DNA of 55,572 nt from Asticcacaulis solisilvae (GCF_017875235.1 NZ_JAGGMI010000022.1:1-55572); one strand, 5' to 3'. Positions 1 to 7,560 are shown, numbered from the stretch's first letter. The notes: generated from the letters alone by a model not told the origin. A program made the numbers and translations.

Positions 1-192
1 AACACTTTGGTAGTCGTGTAGAGATGTATCTCAACATCTCCGCTAGATCACCGCCGCCTGCGTTTCTCTTTCCAATATCTACAATGTCAAAGACCGAAAA
101 TGCACCGCCGAGCGGCACAAGAATTTCTATCACCAAACGGCGGTTAAACCGTCCAGAGCGACAACCTTATCTCGTTATCGAAGAGAGCGGCG
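1..192 (-). other. rRNA operon leader (5' end of rrn transcript, 16S off window)
   Basis: Read on the minus strand, this stretch runs from the rrn promoters toward the left edge of the window. It carries the block TCTTTGACATTGTAG (plus-strand 80-94), followed by GAAAGAGAAACGCAGG and a GGCGGCGG run. This arrangement (a BoxA-like TCTTTGACA followed by AAAGAGAAACG) is typical of the leader just before 16S rRNA in alphaproteobacteria. The 16S gene itself is not in the window, so the identification rests on leader and promoters only. Short open frames here (24-206 for example) have no ribosome-binding site and are ignored. Confidence 0.75.
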
Positions 193-242
193 CTTATACC
201 GCTTAATTTTTCCGTGTCAAGCAATTCTTTTTAAAAAGAATT
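193..242 (-). promoter_or_regulatory. rrn promoter, proximal copy with UP element
   Basis: On the minus strand there is TTGACA (215-220), a 16-bp spacer and TATAAG (193-198), followed by the GC-rich discriminator GCGCCGC. A perfect 20-bp AT-rich palindrome (223-242) lies directly upstream of the -35 box, where an UP element would sit. Near-consensus boxes plus a GC discriminator are expected of a stringently controlled rRNA promoter. Confidence 0.75.
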
Positions 243-294
243 TCTTTCCTTCGGTTTGCTTCAGACGCTTAAGAGCTTCATCAGCGGAGCGGCG

Positions 295-344
295 CTTATA
301 CCGCTTTAATTTTCCGTGTCAAGCAATTCTTTTTAAAAAGAATT
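295..344 (-). promoter_or_regulatory. rrn promoter, middle copy with UP element
   Basis: This is a near-exact duplicate of the proximal promoter, 102 bp away: TTGACA (317-322), 16-bp spacer, TATAAG (295-300), discriminator GCGCCGC, and the same AT-rich palindrome at 325-344. Confidence 0.75.
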
Positions 345-395
345 TTTTGTCTCGGAGTGCTTCAGAAACCCGAGGGCTTCGTCAGCGGAGCGGCG

Positions 396-423
396 TATAT
401 AATCGCTCCATTTTTTGCGTCAA
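396..423 (-). promoter_or_regulatory. rrn promoter, distal copy
   Basis: This is the third, more diverged copy: TTGACG (418-423), 16-bp spacer, TATATA (396-401), then CGCCGC. The AT palindrome is degraded here. It lies about 101 bp from the middle copy, so the array is tandem with a period of 101-102 bp. Confidence 0.65.
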
Positions 424-498
424 GCGATTCTTCCGAAAAAGTTTCGCTGTCCGCGGCCCCGTCGAAACCGCTTGGAAGCGCCGTCGCCGGGAGTGGTG

Positions 499-527
499 CT
501 TCTAGTGAGACCGCCCCGGGGAGTCAA
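499..527 (-). promoter_or_regulatory. possible fourth rrn promoter
   Basis: TTGACT (522-527) with a 17-bp spacer to TAGAAG (499-504) on the minus strand. The -10 box is poor and this copy does not share the repeat sequence of the other three, so it is only a candidate. Confidence 0.25.
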
Positions 528-575
528 CGACCTTTTTGCCGATTTCTTATATAATTGCGTTACGCTGCAATCTGC

Positions 576-1538
576 TTATTCAGCCAAGACCGGAAAGCCT
601 TTTGGCGGATTGCGGCGCAGCTGCCAGGCCAGCCATATCGTACCCGTCAGCAGGACGGCCGTCGCGACCACACTCCCCTCGGGACCAAAGCTGCCGCCGG
701 TCAGCCACCACGCCGCGTCTTTCGTTCCGATCAGATCTATAAGCGGCGCGACCTTTACCGCCATGCCGCTGACTTCCAGCCCGACACCGCCACTGAGCAT
801 CCAGTTCCACGCCGCGTGCCACCCGCATACGCCCCACAAGGACTGCTCCCGGATGGCGTAGAGGCTGAAGAAGACGCCCACCAGCAGGATGTTCAGCAAG
901 CCGAGCCCCAGTTGCGGCGTCGGCGGCGTGTTCAGGGAATGCATGAGAGAGAAGATGACGGAATTGACGCCAATGGCCCAGTACATGCCGTGGCGCGAAG
1001 CGATAAGCTGCATCAGCCACCCACGCATCAGTATCTCCTCGCCACTGCCCTGGATGCAGAAGCCGACCAACAGCACCAGGATAGGCACGAAGGCCGACAG
1101 TGAAGGCGCCGCCCAGATGCCCGGCGATTCGATGCGATATCCGCCCAAAAGCGCGAGGCCGCCGACGACCGCGCCCAGGAAACCAAGTCCGATGAGAAAG
1201 CCCCGCCCAAAACGCTTCAGCCCCTGCCCGTTAAATCCGATTGTCTGCAGGCCGCGGCGCTCAAAAAAGCGTACCCACAGAAAGATCGCCACGGACGTAA
1301 CCGCGCAGGCGAACAGGGATGACGCAAATACCGGCCATTCCGGCAGGACGGCCAACAGCGACGCCTGGAGGTTTTGGGGATCGATCCGGATGCCTGCCAA
1401 ATTGATGGCCGTCATCAGGAAAACCGGCAAAAGCACAATCTGCAGCGCCAGGAAGACGATCCCCAACGCGATGATTGCCAAGCTCCAGGTCCGGCGATGC
1501 TTCGCCAGACGTGGCGCATAGAGTTCGATACCGGCCAT
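576..1538 (-). CDS. CPBP family intramembrane metalloprotease
   Basis: This 320-residue protein has multiple hydrophobic segments and the three motifs of the CPBP (CAAX protease/bacteriocin-processing) family: EExxxR at E167, E168 and R172 (GEEILMRGW), FxxxH ending at H200 (FSLMH), and HxxxN at H241 and N245 (HAAWN). The family cleaves or processes substrates inside the inner membrane; the substrate is unknown. I start at 1538 (MAGIELY), because GGGAG lies just upstream and the next gene's product begins the same way (MAGTEIY). A paralogue lies immediately upstream on the same strand, 144 bp away, so the two probably arose by tandem duplication. This copy has an intact active site. Confidence 0.85.
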   Translation of the reverse strand: MAGIELYAPRLAKHRRTWSLAIIALGIVFLALQIVLLPVFLMTAINLAGIRIDPQNLQASLLAVLPEWPVFASSLFACAVTSVAIFLWVRFFERRGLQTIGFNGQGLKRFGRGFLIGLGFLGAVVGGLALLGGYRIESPGIWAAPSLSAFVPILVLLVGFCIQGSGEEILMRGWLMQLIASRHGMYWAIGVNSVIFSLMHSLNTPPTPQLGLGLLNILLVGVFFSLYAIREQSLWGVCGWHAAWNWMLSGGVGLEVSGMAVKVAPLIDLIGTKDAAWWLTGGSFGPEGSVVATAVLLTGTIWLAWQLRRNPPKGFPVLAE

Positions 1539-1682
1539 CTTTACTCCCTGCCCTGCGGCCACACGGATGTTTCCGCCATAGTGGCACGATGCGGAAGCAA
1601 GACAAGGGGATAGTTCTCAGCTTGAAGCCCTCTCTGGCGGCAAACCGTCAGGAACCTGCTTTGGCGCTTGCCGGGACATGCT

Positions 1683-2630
1683 TTAGTGATCGATGATCGT
1701 CTCATAGCTTTCGCGGACCGGGGCAGGCTTGCCCGATCCGCCTTTCCTGCCGCGGAAACAGGTGGCAAGCAGCAGCACCGCCATGCTCGTCATAATAATG
1801 CTGGCGTTCGGACCAAAGTCGCCGCCTGTCCAGATCCAGTCATGCTCCACCGGCGCCTCGATCTTGAGCAAGGCGGGCGTGATATTCAACCGGCCGCCAT
1901 CGACGTTCAGCCCGAATCCCCAGCCCAGGGTCAGGTTCCACGCGGCGTGAAATCCGCATATGCCCCACAGGCTTTGCTCGCGCATGGCGCGCAGACACAT
2001 ATACCAGCTGATCAACATGATATTGATGACGCCGAGCAGCGCTTCGGGCGAACGCAATACCCCCGGCCCGCCCTGAATGACGAGGCAGGCGACCATGTTG
2101 AAGGCGACGGCCAGTACCGCCCCCCACTGTCCCGCTACGGTTTGCAGCATCCAGCCACGGAACATGGCCTCGGTCACCGTCGCCTGCAGGAGGGTGCCGA
2201 TGATGGCCAGCGCGCTGGCGAGCAGCCAGGTCGGCGTCAGGTGGTCGTACCAGGCGCCAGGACCGACGATTTCGTATTGCGCGACCAGGCCGATTTCCAC
2301 CACCGCGACCACGACCATAATGAAGCCTGACAGAAAGCCGGCGCCAAACCGCCTGCCCTGCCACGGGCCGAGGCCGACCGATGAGAGCGGACGCCCTTCG
2401 AAATAGCGCAGCCACAGCCATAAGAGCAGCAGTACGGGCCCCGAAGCGAACAGGGCCGCCAGATTATCCTGCCAGCGGCCGCTGGCGGCGGAAACATTAA
2501 GCCCGAAAACAGCGGCGACCCGGCCGGACAGCCACACGCCGGCATAGATGAACAGCCAGACCAGTGGAATGGTCAGAAGCGCCCATGTCCGGCGATGCGG
2601 TTTCGGCGAATAAATTTCAGTGCCCGCCAT
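1683..2630 (-). CDS. CPBP family protein with degraded active site
   Basis: A 315-residue multi-span membrane protein, paralogous to its downstream neighbour over its full length (for example REQSLWG followed by HAAWN). Two of the three CPBP motifs are changed: the EExxxR motif reads T153-E154-A-M-F-R158, losing the first glutamate, and the FxxxH motif reads C-L-V-I-Q186, losing the histidine. The third motif (H228, N232) is kept. The family uses the glutamates and histidines for metal-dependent catalysis, so I infer that this copy is inactive as a protease or has a different role, such as binding or regulating the active paralogue. The reading frame is intact. Confidence 0.8.
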   Translation of the reverse strand: MAGTEIYSPKPHRRTWALLTIPLVWLFIYAGVWLSGRVAAVFGLNVSAASGRWQDNLAALFASGPVLLLLWLWLRYFEGRPLSSVGLGPWQGRRFGAGFLSGFIMVVVAVVEIGLVAQYEIVGPGAWYDHLTPTWLLASALAIIGTLLQATVTEAMFRGWMLQTVAGQWGAVLAVAFNMVACLVIQGGPGVLRSPEALLGVINIMLISWYMCLRAMREQSLWGICGFHAAWNLTLGWGFGLNVDGGRLNITPALLKIEAPVEHDWIWTGGDFGPNASIIMTSMAVLLLATCFRGRKGGSGKPAPVRESYETIIDH

Positions 2631-2687
2631 GCTGCCCCCTTTGCGCGGCGGAGGTTTCCATAGTTAACGGCGGCTGGCAAGCCCGGC

Positions 2688-3470
2688 TTAGGCGCTGGCG
2701 CCGCGCAAAATGGCCTGGGTCGCCGCATCCGCTGGAAAGAAGGCTTCGATGGCGATCTCCGAAAGGGTGACGTCGAACGGCGCACCGAAAACAGTCGTGG
2801 TTGAAAAGAAGGACAGTTCGCCCATCGGCAGGCGCAGCTTCAGAGGCACATAGACGTCTCCGAAGTCGCCATGTCCACTATCCTCCGGCGCGGGCAGGGC
2901 TTCGAGGTCGGCGAGCAACTGCGACAAGGCGCCGTCGCCCGAGGCCTGCATCTGGTGGCGTAGCCGCATCAGGATGTGCGTCCGCCACTGGCCGAGATTG
3001 GCGATGAAGGGCGCAAAGCCTTCCGGATGCAGCGACAGCTTCAGCACATTGATCGGCGGTTCCAGCAGGGTCTTGTCCGCCACTACCGCCAGAAGGTTTT
3101 GCAAGCTTTGGTTGGCGGCGATAAGCGTCCAATGCGGGTCAATCGCCAGCGCCGGATAAGGATCGTGCGCGTCAAGAAGCTGATCGATTGCCGCGCGCGC
3201 CGCCGCCAGCGACGGGTCGTCGAGGCTGCGCGCCAGGTACATGGCGGCATAGCCTGCCGCGTTGAGCAGCCGGTTGCGTTCGCGCAACGGCATGTCCAGC
3301 ACTTCGGACAGGCGGATGACCATGTCGCGGCTGGGGACCGACCGGCCTGTCTCGATAAAGCTCAAATGCTTCTGTGAAATTTCGGCGTCGAGCGCCAGGT
3401 CGAGCTGGCTCATGCGCCGGCGTGCCCGCCAGTCTTTCAACAGTTCGCCGAATGCGTGGGTCGCGGTCAT
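2688..3470 (-). CDS. XRE family transcriptional regulator with MmyB-like ligand domain
   Basis: A 260-residue cytoplasmic regulator. An N-terminal helix-turn-helix of XRE type (about residues 8-65, with RMSQLDLALDAEISQKHLSF) is followed by a domain resembling the MmyB-like ligand-binding region (DPHWTLIAANQSLQNLL). I start at MTATHAF (3470), where GAGGAG lies 6 nt upstream, rather than at 3518. It is divergent from the small membrane protein at 3598, with 127 bp between start codons, so the most likely target is that gene and itself. The ligand is unknown. Confidence 0.85.
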   Translation of the reverse strand: MTATHAFGELLKDWRARRRMSQLDLALDAEISQKHLSFIETGRSVPSRDMVIRLSEVLDMPLRERNRLLNAAGYAAMYLARSLDDPSLAAARAAIDQLLDAHDPYPALAIDPHWTLIAANQSLQNLLAVVADKTLLEPPINVLKLSLHPEGFAPFIANLGQWRTHILMRLRHQMQASGDGALSQLLADLEALPAPEDSGHGDFGDVYVPLKLRLPMGELSFFSTTTVFGAPFDVTLSEIAIEAFFPADAATQAILRGASA

Positions 3471-3597
3471 GTCTTGCTCCTCATTGTCAGGCTTAGAGCG
3501 TGCGCCACGGCGTTTCAATTACCTCCCGCTTAATCGACATGCCGCCCGGCTTGCGGGATCATCGGCCATCATCCAACGAGCCAAAGGAGATGTGCTC

Positions 3598-3987
3598 ATG
3601 TTCGCGTCCAATCTGTTGAAATTCGCCCTGATCGCCGATGCCATGGCCAGCGCCGCCATGGGCCTGCTGCTGGCGGGAGGCGCGGGCCTTCTGTCCGGCT
3701 TTCTCAACCTGCCGCAGGAGCTGCTGTTCTATGCCGGCCTGTTCCTGGTGCCCTATGGGCTGGGCGTCGCCTGGATCGGCACGCGGCCACAGATCTCGCG
3801 GCCGCTGGCCTGGCTGGTCGTGGCGCTGAATGGGCTCTGGGTCGCGGACAGTATCGGCCTTCTGGTCACCGACCTTGTCAGTCCGAATGCCTGGGGCACG
3901 GCGTTTGTCGCGGCGCAAGCCCTGGCGGTTACCGTATTTGCCATCACCCAGATCGCGGGACTGAAGCAGGCTCAGCGTCTGGCCTAA
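3598..3987 (+). CDS. small integral membrane protein, four predicted spans
   Basis: A 129-residue hydrophobic protein with four likely transmembrane helices and no recognised catalytic motif. I start at ATG 3598, which has AGGAG 8 nt upstream (3585-3589); a GTG at 3592 would be too close to that site. It is divergent from the XRE/MmyB-type regulator, which suggests it is that regulator's target. The function is not recognised; the size and topology fit the many small membrane proteins found next to such regulators. Confidence 0.7.
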   Translation: MFASNLLKFALIADAMASAAMGLLLAGGAGLLSGFLNLPQELLFYAGLFLVPYGLGVAWIGTRPQISRPLAWLVVALNGLWVADSIGLLVTDLVSPNAWGTAFVAAQALAVTVFAITQIAGLKQAQRLA

Positions 3988-3997
3988 GATTGACAGG

Positions 3998-4029
3998 TCA
4001 TGCGCCCGGGCTTAAGCCTCGGCGCATGA
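3998..4029 (+). terminator. hairpin after the membrane protein gene
   Basis: An inverted repeat of nine bases (TCATGCGCC at 3998-4006, GGCGCATGA at 4021-4029) starts 11 nt after the stop codon. No T-run follows, so it may be a weak terminator or an RNA-stabilising hairpin. Confidence 0.4.
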
Positions 4030-4100
4030 CCGCGATGACGATCCATACCCAGCAGCAGCAAACCCGCCAACTTCCGGCGCGGGTGCGTTTGGCTGGCTGA
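4026..4100 (+). CDS. putative 24-residue leader peptide
   Basis: A short frame, MTAMTIHTQQQQTRQLPARV plus four more residues, begins at ATG 4026 and stops at TGA 4098. It lies upstream of an intrinsic terminator (4123-4149) and then a conserved gene at 4183. The run of four glutamine codons would be the natural stalling signal if this is an attenuation leader. No good ribosome-binding site is visible, so it is a candidate only. Confidence 0.3.
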   Translation: MTAMTIHTQQQQTRQLPARVRLAG

Positions 4101-4122
4101 AGGATCGCTTCAACCGCTTTGC

Positions 4123-4149
4123 AACCCCGCCCGGCCGGCGGGGTTTTTC
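4123..4149 (+). terminator. intrinsic terminator or attenuator upstream of gene 4183
   Basis: AACCCCGCC and GGCGGGGTT form a GC-rich hairpin followed by TTTCT. It lies only 34 nt before the next start codon and on the same strand, so it may act as an attenuator for that gene or simply end upstream transcripts. Confidence 0.65.
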
Positions 4150-4182
4150 TTTGGCCGTCCGGGTTATCCCATGGAGAACCTT

Positions 4183-4608
4183 ATGACCTTTACCACCGAC
4201 ACCGAAATCGACCGCATTGCCTCAGGCGTATTGGGGTTGAGCCTGCCGAAAGCGGAATGGACGCATGCCGCGCACTTTGCCCTGGCCCTGTGGCTGCTCA
4301 GGCATCGCGAGGATGTGCCGTCGATCATACCCGGCGTTATCCGCGCCTATAATGAAGCGACCGGTGTGAAGAATACCGACAGCAGCGGCTACCACGAGAC
4401 GATCACCCAGGTTTCGGTTCGCGCTGCCAGGGCGTTCGCATCTGGGTTCGCGGCGGACCACCCGCTGTATGACCTGGCCAATCGGCTGATGGCGTCGGAG
4501 CTTGGCTGCTCGGACTGGCTCTTGGCCTATTGGTCGAAGGAGCGACTGTTCACGCCTGAGGCCCGCCGCGAATGGATCGAGCCAGATGTTAGGGCGCTGG
4601 GGTTTTAA
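4183..4608 (+). CDS. conserved hypothetical protein
   Basis: A 141-residue soluble protein with no signal peptide or membrane span. Notable residues are the N-terminal WTHAAHFALALWLL segment, a histidine-rich helix, and a central YHETITQ. I do not recognise a family with a known activity. I prefer the ATG at 4183 because the GGAG inside the upstream ATG at 4171 is placed 6 nt before it. The gene follows a short leader frame and an intrinsic terminator on the same strand, an arrangement that may indicate attenuation. Confidence 0.7.
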   Translation: MTFTTDTEIDRIASGVLGLSLPKAEWTHAAHFALALWLLRHREDVPSIIPGVIRAYNEATGVKNTDSSGYHETITQVSVRAARAFASGFAADHPLYDLANRLMASELGCSDWLLAYWSKERLFTPEARREWIEPDVRALGF

Positions 4609-4611
4609 TTC

Positions 4612-4742
4612 CTCCTCCCTGTCGCGCAGCGATGGGGAGGTGTCAGCGAGCGAAGCGAAGGTGACGGAGTGGTATTTTCTGACCGCTGCACCCCTCCGGC
4701 GAGACAGGCTCGCCACCTCCCCACGCAAGCGTAGGGAGGAGA
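4612..4742. repeat. REP-like inverted pair (CCTCCC...GGGGAGG type)
   Basis: CCTCCC-GTCGCGCAGCGAT-GGGGAGG-like and CCTCCCCACGCAAGCGTAGGG hairpins face each other between two convergent genes. The middle contains GAGCGAAGCGAAGG. This belongs to a repeat type distinct from the CCCTCTCCCCGC family seen elsewhere in the window. Confidence 0.6.
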
Positions 4743-4749
4743 AAAAGCG

Positions 4750-5556
4750 CTACTCGCCCTCGCCTTTTTCCTTCGCCAGCTTAGCGAGGACCCGACCACG
4801 CCCCTTGGTCAGGGCGGTGACGACGCCGCGCCAGGTGCGGATCTCCTGCTCTGTCATGCGTGCGCGGTTCAGCGCCACGCGCAGGTTGCGCACCATCGAC
4901 TCCTTCTTTTCCGGCGGGAAGAAGAAGCCGGCCTTTTCCAGTTCGTCCTCGAGATGGCCGTAAAGCCCATGCAGGTGTTTCAGGTCCGCCGGCTCGTCCA
5001 TATTCTGCGTGAAGGCGGCCTTGGGAGCGTCCATGACCTTCAGGCGCCACTCATAAAGGACGATGTTCACCGCTTGGGCCAGGTTGAGCGAATGGAAGTG
5101 CGGATCGACCGGGATGGTGACGATGGCGTGAGACAGCGCGATGTCGCTGGTTTCCAGCCCTGCCCGTTCGGCGCCGAACAGCAAACCGGCTTTCATGTGC
5201 GTCTGCGCCTCGGCATAGGCCTGGTCGGCGCACTGGCGCGGCGTGATGATCGGCAGGTGGGTTTCGCGCGGCCGCGCCGTCGTGGCGTAGACCGTCTTGA
5301 GATCAGCAATGGCGTCGGCCAGGGTCGGGAAGATCTGCGCGCCATCCAGCGGCCAGTTGGCGCCCGACGAGGTCGCCCAGGCGCGTTCCTGTGGCCAGCC
5401 GTCGCGCGGCGCCACCAGACGCAGCTCCTGCAGGCCGAAATTGGCCATGACGCGGGCGACCGAGCCAATATTGTCGGCGAGCTGCGGCCGGTCAAGGATT
5501 ACACACGGCAGGGTCAGGTTCGGATCGAGCGGCGGCGCAGGACGGGCATCTTTCAT
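4750..5556 (-). CDS. trmJ: tRNA (cytidine/uridine-2'-O-)-methyltransferase TrmJ
   Basis: A SpoU/TrmH-superfamily (SPOUT) methyltransferase of 268 residues that uses S-adenosylmethionine to methylate ribose 2'-OH in tRNA; TrmJ acts at position 32 of the anticodon loop. The three family motifs are visible: RPQLADNIGSVARVMANFGL near the start, LLFGAERAGL in the middle, and IPVDPHFHSLNLAQAVNIVL, which forms the knotted cofactor site. The C-terminal extension (LYGHLEDELEKAGFF onward) is typical of TrmJ. I start at MKDARP (5556) since the codons upstream lie in a region abutting a REP pair; the ribosome-binding site is weak. Confidence 0.85.
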   Translation of the reverse strand: MKDARPAPPLDPNLTLPCVILDRPQLADNIGSVARVMANFGLQELRLVAPRDGWPQERAWATSSGANWPLDGAQIFPTLADAIADLKTVYATTARPRETHLPIITPRQCADQAYAEAQTHMKAGLLFGAERAGLETSDIALSHAIVTIPVDPHFHSLNLAQAVNIVLYEWRLKVMDAPKAAFTQNMDEPADLKHLHGLYGHLEDELEKAGFFFPPEKKESMVRNLRVALNRARMTEQEIRTWRGVVTALTKGRGRVLAKLAKEKGEGE

Positions 5557-5617
5557 GGCGCGGCTTATAGGGGAAGCAGTGTTGGCAGGGAAGAGGCTGC
5601 GAAACGATCGCACTTAA

Positions 5618-5745
5618 TCCCCTCTCCCCGCTTGCGGGGAGAGGGTTAGGGTGAGGGGCAATCGGACAGAGCGGCATGCGCGGAAACACTGTTTGCCCCC
5701 ATCCGGTCCTTCGGACCACCTTCTCCCCGCACGCGGGGAGAAGTG
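5618..5745. repeat. REP inverted pair (BIME-like), copy 1
   Basis: CCCTCTCCCCGCTTGCGGGG plus GAGGGTTAGGGTGAGGGG (5619-5659) faces CATCCGGTCC...TTCTCCCCGCACGCGGGGAG (5700-5742). The linker, ATCGGACAGAGCGGCATGCG onward, is shared with the copies at 29473 and 32807. Confidence 0.85.
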
Positions 5746-5773
5746 AAGGCAGGAAGAGACTTGCCAAAATACA

Positions 5774-5822
5774 CAAGTTTAAACTTGACTATTTAAACAG
5801 AAAGAAATACTGAATTTTAAAC
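5774..5822 (+). promoter_or_regulatory. probable ArsR operator: three TTTAAAC sites
   Basis: A perfect 14-bp palindrome CAAGTTTAAACTTG (5774-5787) is followed by further TTTAAAC copies at 5792-5798 and 5816-5822. They lie 25-70 nt before the start codon of the SRPBCC/ArsR operon, where an autoregulatory repressor would bind. Confidence 0.55.
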
Positions 5823-5846
5823 TTCACCATTGTAAGGAAGAATTCC

Positions 5847-6311
5847 ATGCCTGCCGTTCACGCCACCTTCATCACCGAAACCACCTATCCGCACCCCGTC
5901 GCCAAGGTGTTCACCGCTTTTTCCGATACAGCCATAAAAGCCCGCTGGTTCAGCCATCCCACCGCCGATGGCAGCTATGACAACGACTTCCGCCTGGGCG
6001 GCAGTGAAAGCTCACGCTGGGTCATGGACGCTTCGACGCCGTTTCCAGGCGCCGTCATTACCTCCGAAGGCCTTTATCTCGACATCGTTCCCGAACGCCG
6101 CATTGCCTCAGGATCGAACATGATGATGAACGGCACCCCCTTCTCGGCTTCGCTGGTAACGTTCGAGTTCGAAGAAGACGGCGACGGCACACGCCTTATC
6201 TGTACGCACCATGGCGCCTATTTCGAGAACGCGGATGGTCCGGAAATGCGCAAGGACGGATGGCAACAATTGCTGGGCCAGCTTGCCGCCGTGCTGAATG
6301 GCGATCGATGA
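5847..6311 (+). CDS. SRPBCC (AHSA1-like) domain protein
   Basis: A 154-residue START/AHSA1-type protein: the N-terminal TYPHPVAKVFTAFSD and the following ARWF motif are typical of the activator-of-Hsp90-ATPase-like SRPBCC fold, a hydrophobic-cavity domain that binds small molecules. AAGGA lies 8 nt before the ATG. Its stop overlaps the start of an ArsR regulator by 4 bp (ATGA), so the two are co-translated; this pairing is common in proteobacteria. The ligand is unknown. Three TTTAAAC motifs precede the operon and probably bind the ArsR product. Confidence 0.85.
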   Translation: MPAVHATFITETTYPHPVAKVFTAFSDTAIKARWFSHPTADGSYDNDFRLGGSESSRWVMDASTPFPGAVITSEGLYLDIVPERRIASGSNMMMNGTPFSASLVTFEFEEDGDGTRLICTHHGAYFENADGPEMRKDGWQQLLGQLAAVLNGDR

Positions 6312-6619
6312 CGGACGCGAATAAAGTCCTGCAAGCATTGGGCGACGCCACGCGCCGCGACATGGTCGAACGTCTGACCGACACGGCCATGTCGGTCTCA
6401 GCCCTGGCTGCGCCCTACGACATGACCCTGACGGCGGTGGCGCAGCATCTGGCAATCCTGGAAGCCGCCGGCCTGGTCAAGACCGAGAAAAACGGCCGCG
6501 TCCGCTCCTGCCGGCTTGATACAAAAGGTTTCGATATTCTCGATGCCTGGTCGAAGGCGCGCCGCCCCTTGTGGCAAAAACGGCTGGACGCATTAGGCGA
6601 TGTGCTGGATGAGACCTAA
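6308..6619 (+). CDS. ArsR family transcriptional regulator
   Basis: A 103-residue winged-helix repressor (LQALGDATRRDMVERL, then MSVSALAAPYDMTLTAVAQH as the recognition region, and ILEAAGLVKTEKNGRVRSC as the wing). It lacks the CxC metal motif of classical arsenic or metal sensors, so it probably senses something else. I start at ATG 6308, which overlaps the SRPBCC stop. It likely represses its own operon from the TTTAAAC sites at 5774-5822. Its stop codon overlaps that of the convergent gene at 6616. Confidence 0.85.
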   Translation: MTDANKVLQALGDATRRDMVERLTDTAMSVSALAAPYDMTLTAVAQHLAILEAAGLVKTEKNGRVRSCRLDTKGFDILDAWSKARRPLWQKRLDALGDVLDET

Positions 6620-7419
6620 TCGGCGATCCCGCTGCCCGGCCACGCGCTGGACGCAGCCACGGCGATGGCTTCATTGATAATCGTGTAGAGCGCTGCCGAA
6701 ACCCGGTCGTACTCGACCTGCTCGTCACCATCGAAGCCCTGGTCGTTCCACGAGCCCATGCCGCCAAACACCCAGGCCGCGGACGCAGCGCTCAGCAGGC
6801 CCCGCGCCTTCTGCGAAAGCGTATGCGGCGGATAGAGGTCCTGATGGTAGCCGGGATGACGATCCGCGTTGTTCAAAGCTTCGAGTCCACTGTCAAAACA
6901 ACTGGTAAAGCCCTCATTGCCGCTATGCCGGATCGAAAACGCGCGGATGTCACGCAACGCTGTTTCAAAGTCCGCCACGACGACGGACAGGTTGCGCATA
7001 CCGTGCGGCCGGGTTGGCGCGCCAGCATGGCGGAAATAATCGACACGCCAGATACGGCCGTCGGGCGCTGACGGATCGCCGATATCCCATTCCGATGTCC
7101 AGACATCGCTGGTGCCGTCGGCCATGACCGCTTCGATCGCCCATATGCCCCCACCGCCGGCAAATCCCGCGGTCATCCGGTTATCGTCCAAGGACGCCTG
7201 GTGCAGCAGCAGCCCTTTCGCCTGTTGCTGCCGTATCCAGTCAAACCACAGGTCGGGCGTCGCCGTCAGCGTCTTGTCACTTTCGGCGTCCCGGAATGCG
7301 ACGTACTCGGCGAAACGGCAGGTCGAATTGCCAGGAAAGAACCGCTCCCCGCGCATGTCGCGCAACACGGCATTACCGTGACAGGTCAGCGCGACAAGCT
7401 GCGCGATCTCGCCGTTCAT
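6616..7419 (-). CDS. hypothetical protein
   Basis: A 267-residue soluble protein with no signal peptide or membrane segment that I can see. It begins MNGEIAQLVALTCHGNAVLR, has an acidic and aromatic-rich middle and a C-terminal helix ending in ASSAWPGSG. I start at 7419, where GGGAG lies upstream, instead of 7452. I do not recognise the family. It is convergent with the ArsR gene, overlapping by 4 bp, and its upstream neighbour is divergent icd, so it is likely a single-gene transcription unit. Confidence 0.65.
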   Translation of the reverse strand: MNGEIAQLVALTCHGNAVLRDMRGERFFPGNSTCRFAEYVAFRDAESDKTLTATPDLWFDWIRQQQAKGLLLHQASLDDNRMTAGFAGGGGIWAIEAVMADGTSDVWTSEWDIGDPSAPDGRIWRVDYFRHAGAPTRPHGMRNLSVVVADFETALRDIRAFSIRHSGNEGFTSCFDSGLEALNNADRHPGYHQDLYPPHTLSQKARGLLSAASAAWVFGGMGSWNDQGFDGDEQVEYDRVSAALYTIINEAIAVAASSAWPGSGIAD

Positions 7420-7560
7420 TTCGCATCTCCCGGTCCCGCCAGGCACACGCATTAATCCAGTTTGCGCCCGATGTCATTTCGTCTATAGCGGTGGCCGTCA
7501 GCGCCGAGTGCGATCCTGTGTGTCGCCTCACGTGCGCTTCGTTTGAGAGAGGACACTCGC

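Larger units (their letters stand above)
187..440. repeat. three-copy tandem repeat of about 102 bp (rrn promoter array)
   Basis: The block GCGGCGCTTATACCGCTT recurs at 187 and 289, and in diverged form at 390. Units 1 and 2 are almost identical through the palindrome; unit 3 keeps only the promoter boxes. The repeat unit is the promoter itself. Confidence 0.8.

Noticed and set aside
24..861. Several short plus-strand frames in the left 900 bp
   Set aside because: They lie in rRNA leader and promoter sequence or antisense to the CPBP gene and lack start signals.
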